From a bacterium (GTDB taxonomy: Bacteria; Desulfobacterota; Binatia; DP-6): DNA of 64,000 nucleotides. Below, piece by piece: positions 20,475 to 28,689 of this stretch. The notes under the pieces are model-generated. The model was not told the DNA's origin and ran no database searches. It worked only from the letters and a program-made list of their open reading frames with translations. The translations under genes and the position numbers were made by a program. The number at the start of each line of letters is the position of its first letter. Positions within the stretch are counted from its first letter, which is position 1. The stretch is taken from NCBI GenBank assembly GCA_026129405.1, contig JAHCID010000001.1, forward strand, positions 1,767,237-1,831,236, read 5' to 3'.

Positions 20475-21845
20475 ATGCCCGCCCCCACCGAGCGCGCCGA
20501 CGTGGTCGTCGTCGGCGCCGGATTCGCCGGCCTCACCGCCGCTCGGCGCCTGCGCGACGCCGGCAAGCGCGTCGTCCTCCTCGAGGCCCGCGACCGCGTC
20601 GGCGGGCGCTCGCTGAACCACGTGTGTGCCGACGGCAGCACCGTCGACATCGGGGCGCAGTGGGTCGGGCCGGGGCAGGAGCGGCTCTACGCGCTGGCGC
20701 GCGAGATGGGCGTCGCGTGGTACCCGACGTCGACCGCAGGCGCGTTCGTGCTCGAGGTCGACGGCACCACGTACCGCGACATCTTCACGCTGCCGCCCGA
20801 GGTGCTGACCGACTTCCTCGGCGCGCAGCAGCGGCTCGACGAGATGGCGCTCGAGGTCGACGTCGAGCGGCCCTGGGCGTCCGCGCGGGCGGCGGAGTGG
20901 GACGGCCAGACGGTCGAGACCTGGCTCACGAGCGAGTACGGCGCCGGCACCGCTGCCGCGCGCGGCGCCCTGCGGGTGGCGTTCCGCGCGGTGTTCGCGG
21001 CCGAGCCGGCATGCCTGTCGCTGCTCTTCGCGCTCTTCTACATCCGCGCCGCAGGCGGCTTCGATCCGCTGACGGGGATGGAGGGCGGGGCGCAGCAGGA
21101 CATCTTCCTCGGCGGCTCGCAGGAGATCGCCGTGCGCCTGGCGGCGAAGCTCGGCGACGTGGTGCGTCTCGGGCAGCCCGTGCGCCGCATCGCGCAGGAC
21201 GCGAACGGCGTGCGCGTCGTCGCCGACGGCTGCGTCGTCGAGGCGGCGCACGTCGTCGTGGCGCTGCCGCCGACGCTCGCCGGCCGCCTGGTGTACGAGC
21301 CGCCGATGCCCGCGGCGCGCGATCAGCTGACGCAGCGCATGCCGCACGGCTCGGTGATCAAGCTCCAGCTCGTCTACCCGAAGCCGTTCTGGCGCGACGA
21401 CGGGCTGAGCGGCAACTCGGCGAGCGACGCCGGTCCCGTCGACGCGACCATGGACGGCAGCCGCCCGAACGCCGAACGCGGCATCCTGGTCGCCTTCCTC
21501 GAGGGCGACCACGCGCGGGCGCTCGGCGCGATCGACCCCGTCGCACGGCGCGCGGCGGTGCTCCAGCACCTGGAGCGCCTCTTCGGCCCGCAGGCGGCGC
21601 ACCCGATCGAGCTCGTCGAGCGCGACTGGTCGGCCGAGGAGTACACGCGCGGCTGCTACGGCGCGCACCTGCCGCCGGGCGTGTGGACGCGCTACGGGCC
21701 GGTGCTGCGCGAGCCGGTCGGCCGCATCCACTGGGCCGGCACCGACTCGGCGACGGTCTGGGCCGGCTACATGGACGGCGCGATCGAGTCGGGCGAGCGT
21801 GCGGCCGACGCCGTCCTCGCGGGTCTCGTCACTGGAAGCGCCTGA
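20475..21845 (+). CDS. FAD-dependent amine oxidase (monoamine oxidase-like)
   Basis: A 456-residue flavoprotein. It opens with the FAD-binding Rossmann motif VVVVGAGFAGLTAARRL at residues 11-27, then LLEARDRVGGRS (the GG doublet). In the middle is the substrate-domain stretch EGGAQQDIFLGGSQEIAVRLA. The C-terminal FAD motif is IHWAGTDSATVWAGYMDGAIESGERAADAVL, where the Cys seen in covalently flavinylated monoamine oxidases is absent. This is the organisation of flavin-containing amine oxidases (PF01593), which oxidise amines or serve as desaturases. The upstream in-frame ATG at 20388 would add 29 non-homologous residues, so the ATG at 20475 is preferred. It stands alone, with gene-free DNA on both sides. 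Substrate unknown. Confidence 0.9.
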   Translation: MPAPTERADVVVVGAGFAGLTAARRLRDAGKRVVLLEARDRVGGRSLNHVCADGSTVDIGAQWVGPGQERLYALAREMGVAWYPTSTAGAFVLEVDGTTYRDIFTLPPEVLTDFLGAQQRLDEMALEVDVERPWASARAAEWDGQTVETWLTSEYGAGTAAARGALRVAFRAVFAAEPACLSLLFALFYIRAAGGFDPLTGMEGGAQQDIFLGGSQEIAVRLAAKLGDVVRLGQPVRRIAQDANGVRVVADGCVVEAAHVVVALPPTLAGRLVYEPPMPAARDQLTQRMPHGSVIKLQLVYPKPFWRDDGLSGNSASDAGPVDATMDGSRPNAERGILVAFLEGDHARALGAIDPVARRAAVLQHLERLFGPQAAHPIELVERDWSAEEYTRGCYGAHLPPGVWTRYGPVLREPVGRIHWAGTDSATVWAGYMDGAIESGERAADAVLAGLVTGSA

Positions 21846-21975
21846 TCGTGCGCCCGGTGTGGAGGCCGAGGTCGGTGGTGTCGTCGTTCGACGCCGGCAC
21901 GGCGCACGTCGCCGTCACGAGCGTTTCGGACGGCGTGACCGGGTAGCTGGCCTCGGCGGGGCTGCTGGCCGGGTT

Positions 21976-21995
21976 CCCGGGCCGGCCGGCCCGGG
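21976..21995. repeat. Perfect 20-bp palindrome
   Basis: CCCGGGCCGGCCGGCCCGGG, self-complementary with no loop. It lies 131 bases after the amine oxidase stop. It may be a terminator stem or a protein-binding site. Confidence 0.7.
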
Positions 21996-22056
21996 CCGCA
22001 GGCCGTCTCGTCCGCGCCCAGCGGCACGACCCGTTCGCCGGCGCGCCGCGAATAGG

Positions 22057-22079
22057 CGCTCGTCGGCGGCCGACGAGCG
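22057..22079. repeat. Perfect palindrome sharing its core with a hairpin at 58518
   Basis: Arms CGCTCGTCGGC and GCCGACGAGCG (11 bp each) around a single central G. The arm core GCTCGTCGG/CCGACGAGC recurs as the outer stem of the bulged hairpin at 58518-58557, also in gene-free DNA, so this may be a dispersed extragenic palindrome. Confidence 0.7.
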
Positions 22080-22211
22080 TGTGGCGCGCCGGAGTCCTTC
22101 CGGGAGCGCTGCGATCGGCCCGCGGCGGATGTGCGCGGCGCTTCCGCCACGGGCGTATGGCTCCGCCCCCCGGTGGCCGGGACGGTGCGACGACGTCCGG
22201 GAGGGACCCGA

Positions 22212-22230
22212 CCGGCCCGGGGCGGGCCGG
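22212..22230. repeat. GC hairpin upstream of the antiporter gene
   Basis: Arms CCGGCCCG and CGGGCCGG (8 bp, perfect) with a GGG loop, 50 bases before the antiporter ATG. It could lie in its 5' leader or mark the end of an upstream transcript. Confidence 0.6.
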
Positions 22231-22280
22231 ATGCGTCCGGTGGTAGACCGCCGCCGCCATGCATGTCAGGGTCGTGCGCC

Positions 22281-24047
22281 ATGCCGCACGATCTCGACCT
22301 GATCCTCACCCTGACCGGCGGCTTCACGGCGGCCCTTGCCCTCGGCATCCTCACCCAGCGGCTGGGCCTGTCGCCGATCGTCGGCTACCTCGTCGCCGGC
22401 ATCCTCGTCGGCCCCTTCACGCCGGGCTTCGTGGCCGACAACTCGATCGCCACCCAGGCGGCCGAGATCGGCGTCATCTTGCTGATGTTCGGGGTCGGCC
22501 TGCACTTCCATCTGAAGGACCTGATGGCGGTGCGGCGGGTCGCGATCCCGGGCGCGGTGGCCCAGATCGCGGTGGCGACCATCCTCGGCGCGGTCGTCAC
22601 GCGGATGTTCGGGTGGTCGTGGACCGCGGGCATCGTCTTCGGCATGGCCATCTCGGTGGCCAGCACGGTCGTGCTGACGCGCGTCCTCGCCGACAACCAG
22701 GCGCTGCACACGCCGAGCGGCCACATCGCGATCGGCTGGCTCATCGTCGAGGACCTGTTCACGATCCTGGTGCTGGTCCTCTTGCCCGCGCTCTACGGCG
22801 CGGGCGCCGAGGCGAGCGGATCCCTGTGGACGACGCTCGGGCTCGCGCTCCTCAAGCTGAGCGCGCTCGTGGTCTTCACGCTCGTCGCCGGCCAGCGGGT
22901 GATCCCGTGGCTCTTGGGGCTGGTCGCGCGCATGCGCTCGCGCGAGCTGTTCACGCTGACGGTCCTGGTGCTGGCGCTCGGCATCGCGGTCGGCTCGGCC
23001 AAGTTCTTCGGCGCCTCGATGGCGCTCGGCGCGTTCCTCGCCGGCATGGTCGTCGGCCAGTCGGAGTTCAGCGCGCGGGCGGCGTCGGACGCGCTGCCGA
23101 TGCGGGACGCCTTCGCCGTCCTCTTCTTCGTCTCCGTGGGGATGCTCTTCGACCCGGCCGTGGTGGCGAACGGGCTCGGGCTCATGCTCGCGACGCTGGC
23201 CGTCGTCGTCATCGGCAAGCCCATCGCCGCCATCGCCGTGGTGCTGTTCTTCGGCCGGCCGATCCGTTCGGCGCTCTCGATCGCCGTCGCGCTGGCGCAG
23301 ATCGGCGAGTTCTCGTTCATCCTGGCGGCGCTCGCGATCTCGCTCGGCATCCTGCCGACCGAGGCGACGAACGCGCTGGTGGTCGCGTCCGTGGTCTCGA
23401 TCACGATCAACCCGCTCCTCTACAAGGCCGTCGACCCGGTGTCGGACTGGCTGGCATCGCGCGGCTGGGACCGGCGGCCCGCCGGGCCCGAGACGAACGT
23501 CGAGCCCGTCGACGAGGCGGCCCATCGCGTCGTCGTCGTCGGCTACGGCCCGGTCGGCCGTACCCTGAGCCGCATCCTGCGCGACAACGAGATCCAGGTG
23601 GTGGTCATCGAGATGAACATCGAGACCGTGCAGTCGCTGCTCGCCGCCGGACGCCCGGTCGTCTACGGCGACGCCGCGCAGCGGGAGATCCTGCACCACG
23701 CCGGCATCGAGGAGGCGCAGACGCTCATCATCGCGGCGTCGAGCGTCGACGCGGGCGAGGTCGTACGCGTCGCGCGCGAGCTGAATCCGAAGCTCCAGGT
23801 CTTCGTGCGAACCGCCTACCTGCGCGAGGCCGCGGCGCTGCGGGCGCTGGGCGTCGACGCGGGCTTCTCGGGCGAGGGCGAGATCGCGATCGCGATGGCG
23901 GTGTCGTTGATGGAGCGCCTCGGCGCGACCGCGGTGCAGATCGACGCCGAGCGCGACCGCATCCGTCGCGAGCTGTTCGTGGAGCCGGAGAACGGCGCCC
24001 AGACGGACGCCGTGGACGGCGGGGAGACCCGCACCGCGACGGCCTGA
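22281..24047 (+). CDS. Kef/YbaL-type monovalent cation:proton antiporter with TrkA-N (RCK) domain
   Basis: A 588-residue CPA2-family transporter. Residues 1-395 hold about 12 transmembrane helices, with TM1 from DLDLILTLTGGFTAALALGIL and the family stretches GLSPIVGYLVAGILVGPFTPGF, MFGVGLHFHLKDL and ALAQIGEFSFILAALA. Residues about 410-530 form a TrkA-N/RCK nucleotide-binding domain (RVVVVGYGPVGRTLSRIL, then VVIEMN and VYGDAAQREIL). The order is that of KefB/KefC and YbaL glutathione- or NAD(H)-gated potassium efflux systems. The start is the ATG at 22281; a longer frame from 22131 is Arg/Pro-rich noise. No KefF/KefG accessory flavoprotein gene is adjacent. Confidence 0.92.
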   Translation: MPHDLDLILTLTGGFTAALALGILTQRLGLSPIVGYLVAGILVGPFTPGFVADNSIATQAAEIGVILLMFGVGLHFHLKDLMAVRRVAIPGAVAQIAVATILGAVVTRMFGWSWTAGIVFGMAISVASTVVLTRVLADNQALHTPSGHIAIGWLIVEDLFTILVLVLLPALYGAGAEASGSLWTTLGLALLKLSALVVFTLVAGQRVIPWLLGLVARMRSRELFTLTVLVLALGIAVGSAKFFGASMALGAFLAGMVVGQSEFSARAASDALPMRDAFAVLFFVSVGMLFDPAVVANGLGLMLATLAVVVIGKPIAAIAVVLFFGRPIRSALSIAVALAQIGEFSFILAALAISLGILPTEATNALVVASVVSITINPLLYKAVDPVSDWLASRGWDRRPAGPETNVEPVDEAAHRVVVVGYGPVGRTLSRILRDNEIQVVVIEMNIETVQSLLAAGRPVVYGDAAQREILHHAGIEEAQTLIIAASSVDAGEVVRVARELNPKLQVFVRTAYLREAAALRALGVDAGFSGEGEIAIAMAVSLMERLGATAVQIDAERDRIRRELFVEPENGAQTDAVDGGETRTATA

Positions 24048-24061
24048 GCGGCGGAGACGAC

Positions 24062-25297
24062 TCAGCCGAACCGGTAGCCCTTCGGCACGACGACCACGCC
24101 GCCCTCGCTCACGACGAAGCGGCGCCGGTCCTCCTCGGGGTCGTAGCCGATGGTCGTCCCGGGCGGGATCACGACGCCCTTGTCGACGATGGCGCGGCGG
24201 ATGCGGGCGTAGCGGCCGACGTCGACGTCGTCGAACAGGATCGACTCGCTGACGTTCGAGAAGCTGTTCACGCGCACGCGCAGGCCGAGGATGGAGCGGT
24301 CGACGTGGCCGCCGCTGATGATGCAGCCCTCGGAGACCATCGAGTCGGTGGCGATGCCGACGCGGTTCTGGTCCTTGTCCGAGAACACGAACTTGGCCGG
24401 TGCGGACGGGTAGTACGCCGTGAAGATCGGCCAGGCCGGGTTGTAGAGCGAGAAGCTCGGCGACACCGAGACGAGGTCTTCGGAGGCCTGCCAGTACGCG
24501 TCGAGCGTGCCGATGTCGCGCCAGTAGCCGCGCTCGTGCTCGCGCATGCCGGGGATCTCGTTGGTCGAGAAGTCGTAGGCCAGCAGGCGGCCCGACGGCA
24601 CCAGCGTGGGCAGGATGTCGCGGCCGAAGTCGTGCGTGGAGTCGGGGCGTTCCGCGTCGGCGGTGATCGAGCGCGTCAGCGTGTCGGTGCGGAAGATGTA
24701 GAGGCCCATCGACGCGAGGCGGGTGCCCGTCGTGCCCGGCGCGACCACCGGCTTCTCGACGAAGCCCGTGACCCGCCCGCGCGCGTCGGTCTCGACGATG
24801 CCGAAGCCGCTCGCCTCCTCGGCCGGCACCGGGATCACGGCGACCGTGGCGTCGGCCTCGTGCTCGATGTGGAACGCCAGCATCTGGCGGACGTCCATCT
24901 TGTAGATGTGGTCCGCGCCGAAGACGGCGACGTGGTCGGGACGCTCGTTCTCGACCACATCGAGGTTCTGCAGCACGGCGTCGGCGCTGCCCTGGAAGAA
25001 GCGCGGCCCGAGGTTCATCGCCGGCGGCACCGGGGCGACGTAGTGGCCGACCTGCGCCGCGAGCTGCCAGCCGCGGGCCAGGTGCTGCATCAGCGAGCCG
25101 GCCTTGTACTGGGTGATGACCGACAGCTTGTAGACGCCGGAGTTGAGGAAGTTCGAGAGGACGAAGTCGATGATGCGGTAGCGGCCCCCGAAGGGGACGG
25201 CCGGCTTGGCGCGGTCGCGCGTGAGGGGATACAGCCGCTTTCCCTCGCCCCCCGCGAGGATCAGTCCGACCACGGAAGGACTCTGCACGATCGCCAT
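24062..25297 (-). CDS. glgC: Glucose-1-phosphate adenylyltransferase (ADP-glucose pyrophosphorylase)
   Basis: A 411-residue enzyme catalysing ATP + glucose 1-phosphate to ADP-glucose + PPi, the committed step of bacterial glycogen synthesis. Catalytic landmarks are GLILAGGEGKRLYPLTRDRAKPAVPFGG at residues 12-39, YRIIDFVLSNFLNSG, FQGSADAV, VAVFGADHIYKMDVR and FVEKP. The C-terminal half is the left-handed beta-helix allosteric domain (DSMVSEGCIISGGHVDRSILG). Length is typical of GlgC. The ATG at 25297 fits the family; longer frames upstream are not homologous. No other glycogen gene is in the window. It is convergent with the antiporter gene, 14 bases apart. Confidence 0.95.
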   Translation of the reverse strand: MAIVQSPSVVGLILAGGEGKRLYPLTRDRAKPAVPFGGRYRIIDFVLSNFLNSGVYKLSVITQYKAGSLMQHLARGWQLAAQVGHYVAPVPPAMNLGPRFFQGSADAVLQNLDVVENERPDHVAVFGADHIYKMDVRQMLAFHIEHEADATVAVIPVPAEEASGFGIVETDARGRVTGFVEKPVVAPGTTGTRLASMGLYIFRTDTLTRSITADAERPDSTHDFGRDILPTLVPSGRLLAYDFSTNEIPGMREHERGYWRDIGTLDAYWQASEDLVSVSPSFSLYNPAWPIFTAYYPSAPAKFVFSDKDQNRVGIATDSMVSEGCIISGGHVDRSILGLRVRVNSFSNVSESILFDDVDVGRYARIRRAIVDKGVVIPPGTTIGYDPEEDRRRFVVSEGGVVVVPKGYRFG

Positions 25298-25404
25298 CGA
25301 ACGTCCGACCCGTTCGATATAGCCGGCGGGTTCCACGGGGAAAAGCCTCGCGTGGCAGGCGCGTGGAAGTTGACGCGCGCCGCCGCGGCGGATAGCTCGC
25401 CCGC

Positions 25405-26139
25405 ATGGCGCGGATGGGGCGATCGGCGCCGTCGCGCGGGCTCGACGTGGCGGGGGTCTGTGCGGTGGTGGCGATGGGAGCGGGGCCGCTCCTGGCATGG
25501 CTGCGGGTGGTCTCGGGCCTCTCCGGCTTCGTCGTCTTCGCGCTCGGCGGGTTGCTGGCCACGCTGGTCTCGCTGGCGGCGGTCGTGCAGGCGGTGCGCG
25601 GCCACGGGTTCTCCCGCGCGCGCATGCTGACCGCGCTCGCCGGCCTCGGCTTCGTCGCGCTCGCCGCCGGCAGCCGCGGCGCGCCCGCCATCAACGACTT
25701 CACGACCGACCTCGACGACCCGCCCGCCTTCACCCACGCGGCGGCGCTCGGCGCGAACCGCGGCCGCGACCTCGCCTATCCGCCCGCGTTCGCGGCGGTG
25801 CAGCGCTCGTGCTGCGCCGACCTCGGCCCCGTCACCGTGCACCGCGCGCCGCCGGAGGCCTTCGAGCTGGCGCGTCGCGTAGCCGTCGGCATGCCGGCCT
25901 GGACGGTCACCTGGGCCGATCCCACGCGCGGGCTCCTCGAGGCGACGTCGACGTCGCAGGTGTTCGGCTTCGTCGACGACGTCGTCATCCGCGTCCGGCC
26001 CGACGCGAGCGGCGCCGGCGCGAGCCGCGTCGACATGCGCTCCAAGTCGCGCGACGGCCGCGGCGACATGGGCGTCAACGCCAACCGCATTCGCGCCTAC
26101 GCGGCGGCGCTCGCGATGCAGGCGGGCAACGGCGGATGA
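25405..26139 (+). CDS. DUF1499 family membrane-anchored protein
   Basis: A 244-residue protein with three hydrophobic segments in the first 95 residues (LDVAGVCAVVAMGAGPLLAWL, VVFALGGLLATLVSLAAVV, MLTALAGLGFVALAA). A DUF1499 domain follows, recognisable from PAINDFTTDLDDPPAF, the central AWTVTWADPTRGLLEATSTSQVFGFVDDVVIRVRP and SRVDMRSKSRDGRGDMGVNANRIRAY. DUF1499 proteins are widespread in proteobacteria and cyanobacteria, often with several N-terminal helices, and have no proven function. The ATG overlaps nothing upstream; its stop overlaps the next start as ATGA, so it is translated together with the propeller protein that follows. Confidence 0.9.
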   Translation: MARMGRSAPSRGLDVAGVCAVVAMGAGPLLAWLRVVSGLSGFVVFALGGLLATLVSLAAVVQAVRGHGFSRARMLTALAGLGFVALAAGSRGAPAINDFTTDLDDPPAFTHAAALGANRGRDLAYPPAFAAVQRSCCADLGPVTVHRAPPEAFELARRVAVGMPAWTVTWADPTRGLLEATSTSQVFGFVDDVVIRVRPDASGAGASRVDMRSKSRDGRGDMGVNANRIRAYAAALAMQAGNGG

Positions 26140-27248
26140 AGCGCGCGCTGCTCGTCGCGCTGGTCGTCGTCGTCGTCGGCATCGGCTTCATCCGTGTGCT
26201 CTACGGCGGCGGTGCGCGGCTCGAGGACCGCACCACGGCCCCCGAGATCTCGACGCGCGCGATCGAGACCGTCGCCAACCTGCCGTTTCCGCCCGGCAAC
26301 ATCGCGGTCTCCGCCGAGGGCCGCGTCTTCTTCACGTACCATCCCGACGCGGCGCCGCCGCTGAACGTCCTCGAGCTGGTGGACGGCGAGCCCGTGCCCT
26401 ATCCGTCGGCCGAGTTCGCCGACTGGCAGACGGTGCTGTCGCTGCGCATCGATCGCCAGAACCGGCTCTGGGCGCTCGATCACGCGGGGTACGGGCGCGG
26501 CACGCCGCGCCTCCTCGCCTTCGACCTCGCGACCGACGCCGAGGTCTACCGCTACGAGTTCGACGACGACGTCGCCGGCACGCTGTCGATGCTGAACGAC
26601 TTCCAGGTCGACCCCGCCGGCGAGACCATCTACATCGCCGACGCGAGTCCGATCGTGCACAAGCCCGCGATCCTCGTGCACGACGTCCGCACGCGCACGA
26701 CGCGGCGGGTGCTCGACCAGCACCCCTCCGTCGAGACCGAGGACTACCGCATCCAGGCGCAGGGCCGCGACATGGTCGTGCTCGGCATCTACACGCTGCG
26801 CATCGGCGTCGACTCGATCGCGCTCGACCGCCGCGGCGAGTGGCTCTACTACGGCCCGGTGACCGGCGCGACGCTGTGGCGCGTGCGCGCCGCGGACCTG
26901 CGTGACCCGGCGCTGTCGCCCGAGGCGCTCGCCGCGCGCGTGGAGTCGTACGCGCCGAAGACGATCAGCGACGGCATGTCGAGCGACGACCAGGGCAACC
27001 TGTATCTCACCGATCCCGAGCACGGCGCCGTGCTCGCCGTCGGGCCCGACCGTCGTCTGCGCACGCTCGTGAAGGACCCGATGCTGCGCTGGCCCGACGG
27101 CCTCTCGTTCGGTCCCGACGGCTGGCTCTACCTGACGTGCAGCGCGCTCGAAGTCGTGCTGTTCACGGCCGGCAGCGCCGTCGAGGACAACGCGCCGTAT
27201 CAGATCTACCGCTTCAAGCCCGGCGGCACGGCGCCGGCCGGCCAGTAG
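26136..27248 (+). CDS. MRJP/yellow-type (L-dopachrome tautomerase-related) beta-propeller protein
   Basis: A 370-residue protein with an N-terminal signal or anchor helix (residues 1-22, ALLVALVVVVVGIGFIRVLY) and a six-bladed propeller. Markers of the major-royal-jelly/yellow family are PFPPGNIAVSAEGRVFFTYHPD, LRIDRQNRLWALDHAG, MLNDFQVDPAGETIYIADAS, GVDSIALDRRGEWLYYGPVTG and DGMSSDDQGNLYLTDPEHGAV. The related SMP-30/gluconolactonase fold shares the metal-site style. Bacterial members are exported and of unknown substrate. It is translationally coupled (ATGA) to the DUF1499 gene, and it is convergent with the TPR-like gene, 9 bases apart. Confidence 0.85.
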   Translation: MKRALLVALVVVVVGIGFIRVLYGGGARLEDRTTAPEISTRAIETVANLPFPPGNIAVSAEGRVFFTYHPDAAPPLNVLELVDGEPVPYPSAEFADWQTVLSLRIDRQNRLWALDHAGYGRGTPRLLAFDLATDAEVYRYEFDDDVAGTLSMLNDFQVDPAGETIYIADASPIVHKPAILVHDVRTRTTRRVLDQHPSVETEDYRIQAQGRDMVVLGIYTLRIGVDSIALDRRGEWLYYGPVTGATLWRVRAADLRDPALSPEALAARVESYAPKTISDGMSSDDQGNLYLTDPEHGAVLAVGPDRRLRTLVKDPMLRWPDGLSFGPDGWLYLTCSALEVVLFTAGSAVEDNAPYQIYRFKPGGTAPAGQ

Positions 27249-27257
27249 GGCGCCGGC

Positions 27258-27797
27258 TCAGCGCCCGAGGCTGGATCCGGCCAGCGCCGGGGGCAGGGCG
27301 TCCTCGCCGCCGTACTCGATCAAGAGCCGCCGCGCGTCGGCGTTGGTCGGATCGAGGAGCATGGCGCGGCGCAGGAGGCGCACGCCCTGCGGCCGGTCGC
27401 CGCCCAGCAGGCGGGGCAGGGCGCAGAGGAAGCCGCCCTTCGCGGCGATGGCCTCGGCCCAGTCGGGCGCCAGCGTGAGGACGTGGTCGATGAGCCGTCG
27501 CATGCGGCGGACCTCGCCGAGCGCCGGGATGCCGAGGCCGAGCAGCTGGCGGCGACGGCCGAGCGCGCAGAACACGGCGAGGTGGGCGGCGGGATCGTCG
27601 GGCGCCGCGGCGAGCGCGATCTCGGCCCCGGTGCGCACGTGCTCCAGCGCCTCGAGCCGCGCCTCGGGCGGCAGGGGGTCGGTGGCACGGCAGGCCGCGA
27701 AGGCGACGTCTCCAGGCGTGGGCGCGCGTTCGGGCTCCGCCGCCGCCGGAGCGGCGAGCACGAGCAGCGAGAGGAGGAGCCAGCGCGCGGTGGGCAT
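27258..27797 (-). CDS. Exported TPR-like helical protein, unknown function
   Basis: A 179-residue protein from the ATG at 27797, with a Sec signal peptide (MPTARWLLLSLLVLAAPAAAEP). The mature part is paired helices with TPR-like spacing: ALEHVRTGAEIALAAAPDDPAAHLAVFCALGRRRQ, then LIDHVLTLAPDWAEAIAAKGGFLCALPRLLGGDRPQGVRLLRRAMLLDPTNADARRLL, whose ends carry the usual AP-D and DP-N turns. This would be a periplasmic scaffold. An in-frame start upstream at 27827 lacks support. A 6-bp inverted repeat (27248-27253 with 27261-27266) overlaps both convergent gene ends here. Confidence 0.8.
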   Translation of the reverse strand: MPTARWLLLSLLVLAAPAAAEPERAPTPGDVAFAACRATDPLPPEARLEALEHVRTGAEIALAAAPDDPAAHLAVFCALGRRRQLLGLGIPALGEVRRMRRLIDHVLTLAPDWAEAIAAKGGFLCALPRLLGGDRPQGVRLLRRAMLLDPTNADARRLLIEYGGEDALPPALAGSSLGR

Positions 27798-27980
27798 GAC
27801 GGCAACCGCTGCGCTGCGACGTCGCAACCCGCGTGCCGTCGGGCTGCACCGCCGGCGCGTACTTCGACGCGCTGCACGAGTATGCAGCCGCGTCCGATCG
27901 TGCAGCGGGGCACGCTTGCGCGCGCCGCTGCTCGCCGGGAGCCGGGCGGCGTGGCTACCGCCGCCCGCCTCCGGCGCGCG

Positions 27981-28673
27981 TCAGTCCCAGGTGGCCTTCC
28001 AGGTGTCGTCGTGTCCGGCGAGCAGCGCCGTCGCCGCCGTCGCCGTCTCGGGCCCGAGGTCCTTCTCGTAGACCCGTCCCTTGCGCGCCACCTGGAAGGT
28101 GTAGACGCCGGTCAGGCCGTGCGCGCTCGGGTACGCGATCAGCGTCGGCCGCTGGCGCGTGCCGACCACACGGTAGGCGTAGCCGTAGGCGTGCTTCGGC
28201 GCGTCCCCGCCGCGCTCGGCCCACGCCCGGCAGGTGGCGATGGCCGTGAGCTCGTCCTCGCCGACGCGGCGGCGCAGGATCTCCTGCTGGCCCGCGGCGG
28301 CGTCGAAGCGCCACCCCGAGGCGTCCTGTACGAGCGGCACCGGCACGGGATAGTCGTCGACGCCGACGACCAGCACGGCGCCCTGTCGCCAGGGGTCGAG
28401 GCGCATCATCTGGTCGGCGGCGTCGACGAGGCGCTTGCAGCGCGCGGTGTCGCGCGCCGGATCGCCGCTGGCGAACAGCGGCGGCTCGCTGCTGCCGAGG
28501 ATCACGTGCACTGCCGCGAGGTCGCCGGTCCGGCAGGCCTGGACGAGCGCGTCCGCAGCCTCCTTCGGCGTCGCGAACGTGTCGTGCGGCGCCTTCGGCT
28601 TCGTCGTCTTCGGCCCGCAGGCCGCGACGGTGCACAGGAGGAGCGCGGTGCCCAGCGCGATCGTCGTCCGCAT
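27981..28673 (-). CDS. DUF2950 family lipoprotein, copy 2 (shortened)
   Basis: A 230-residue paralogue of the protein at 19115. It has a lipoprotein signal (RTTIALGTALLLCTVAAC, lipobox VAAC) and conserved blocks FATPKEAADALVQAC, VDDYPVPVPLVQDASGWRFD, ILRRRVGEDELTAIATCR and PTLIAYPSAHGLTGVYTFQVARKGRVYEKDLG. Compared with copy 1 it lacks roughly 60-70 residues between CRAWAE and YGYAYRVVG, the part holding YAKRRIAGGAYAQRL and the KRDGLYW segment. The junction is in frame, so this is a shortened form rather than a frameshift. It lies 16 bases after the DUF3300 copy 2 gene, in the same order as copy 1. An ATG at 28673 follows a GGAAGGGG site. Confidence 0.87.
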   Translation of the reverse strand: MRTTIALGTALLLCTVAACGPKTTKPKAPHDTFATPKEAADALVQACRTGDLAAVHVILGSSEPPLFASGDPARDTARCKRLVDAADQMMRLDPWRQGAVLVVGVDDYPVPVPLVQDASGWRFDAAAGQQEILRRRVGEDELTAIATCRAWAERGGDAPKHAYGYAYRVVGTRQRPTLIAYPSAHGLTGVYTFQVARKGRVYEKDLGPETATAATALLAGHDDTWKATWD

Positions 28674-28689
28674 CGTCGTCCCCTTCCGC

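Larger units (their letters stand above)
21846..22280. other. 435-base gene-free region rich in palindromes
   Basis: No convincing coding sequence on either strand. It contains three perfect palindromes or hairpins listed separately (21976-21995, 22057-22079, 22212-22230). It probably holds the terminator of the amine oxidase gene and the promoter of the antiporter gene. The number of palindromes is higher than in any other gap here. Confidence 0.55.

Noticed and set aside
21829-22260. 143-codon minus-strand frame between amine oxidase and antiporter
   Set aside because: The first two thirds are Arg/Pro/Gly noise and it runs through the palindromes; no start site or homologue recognised.
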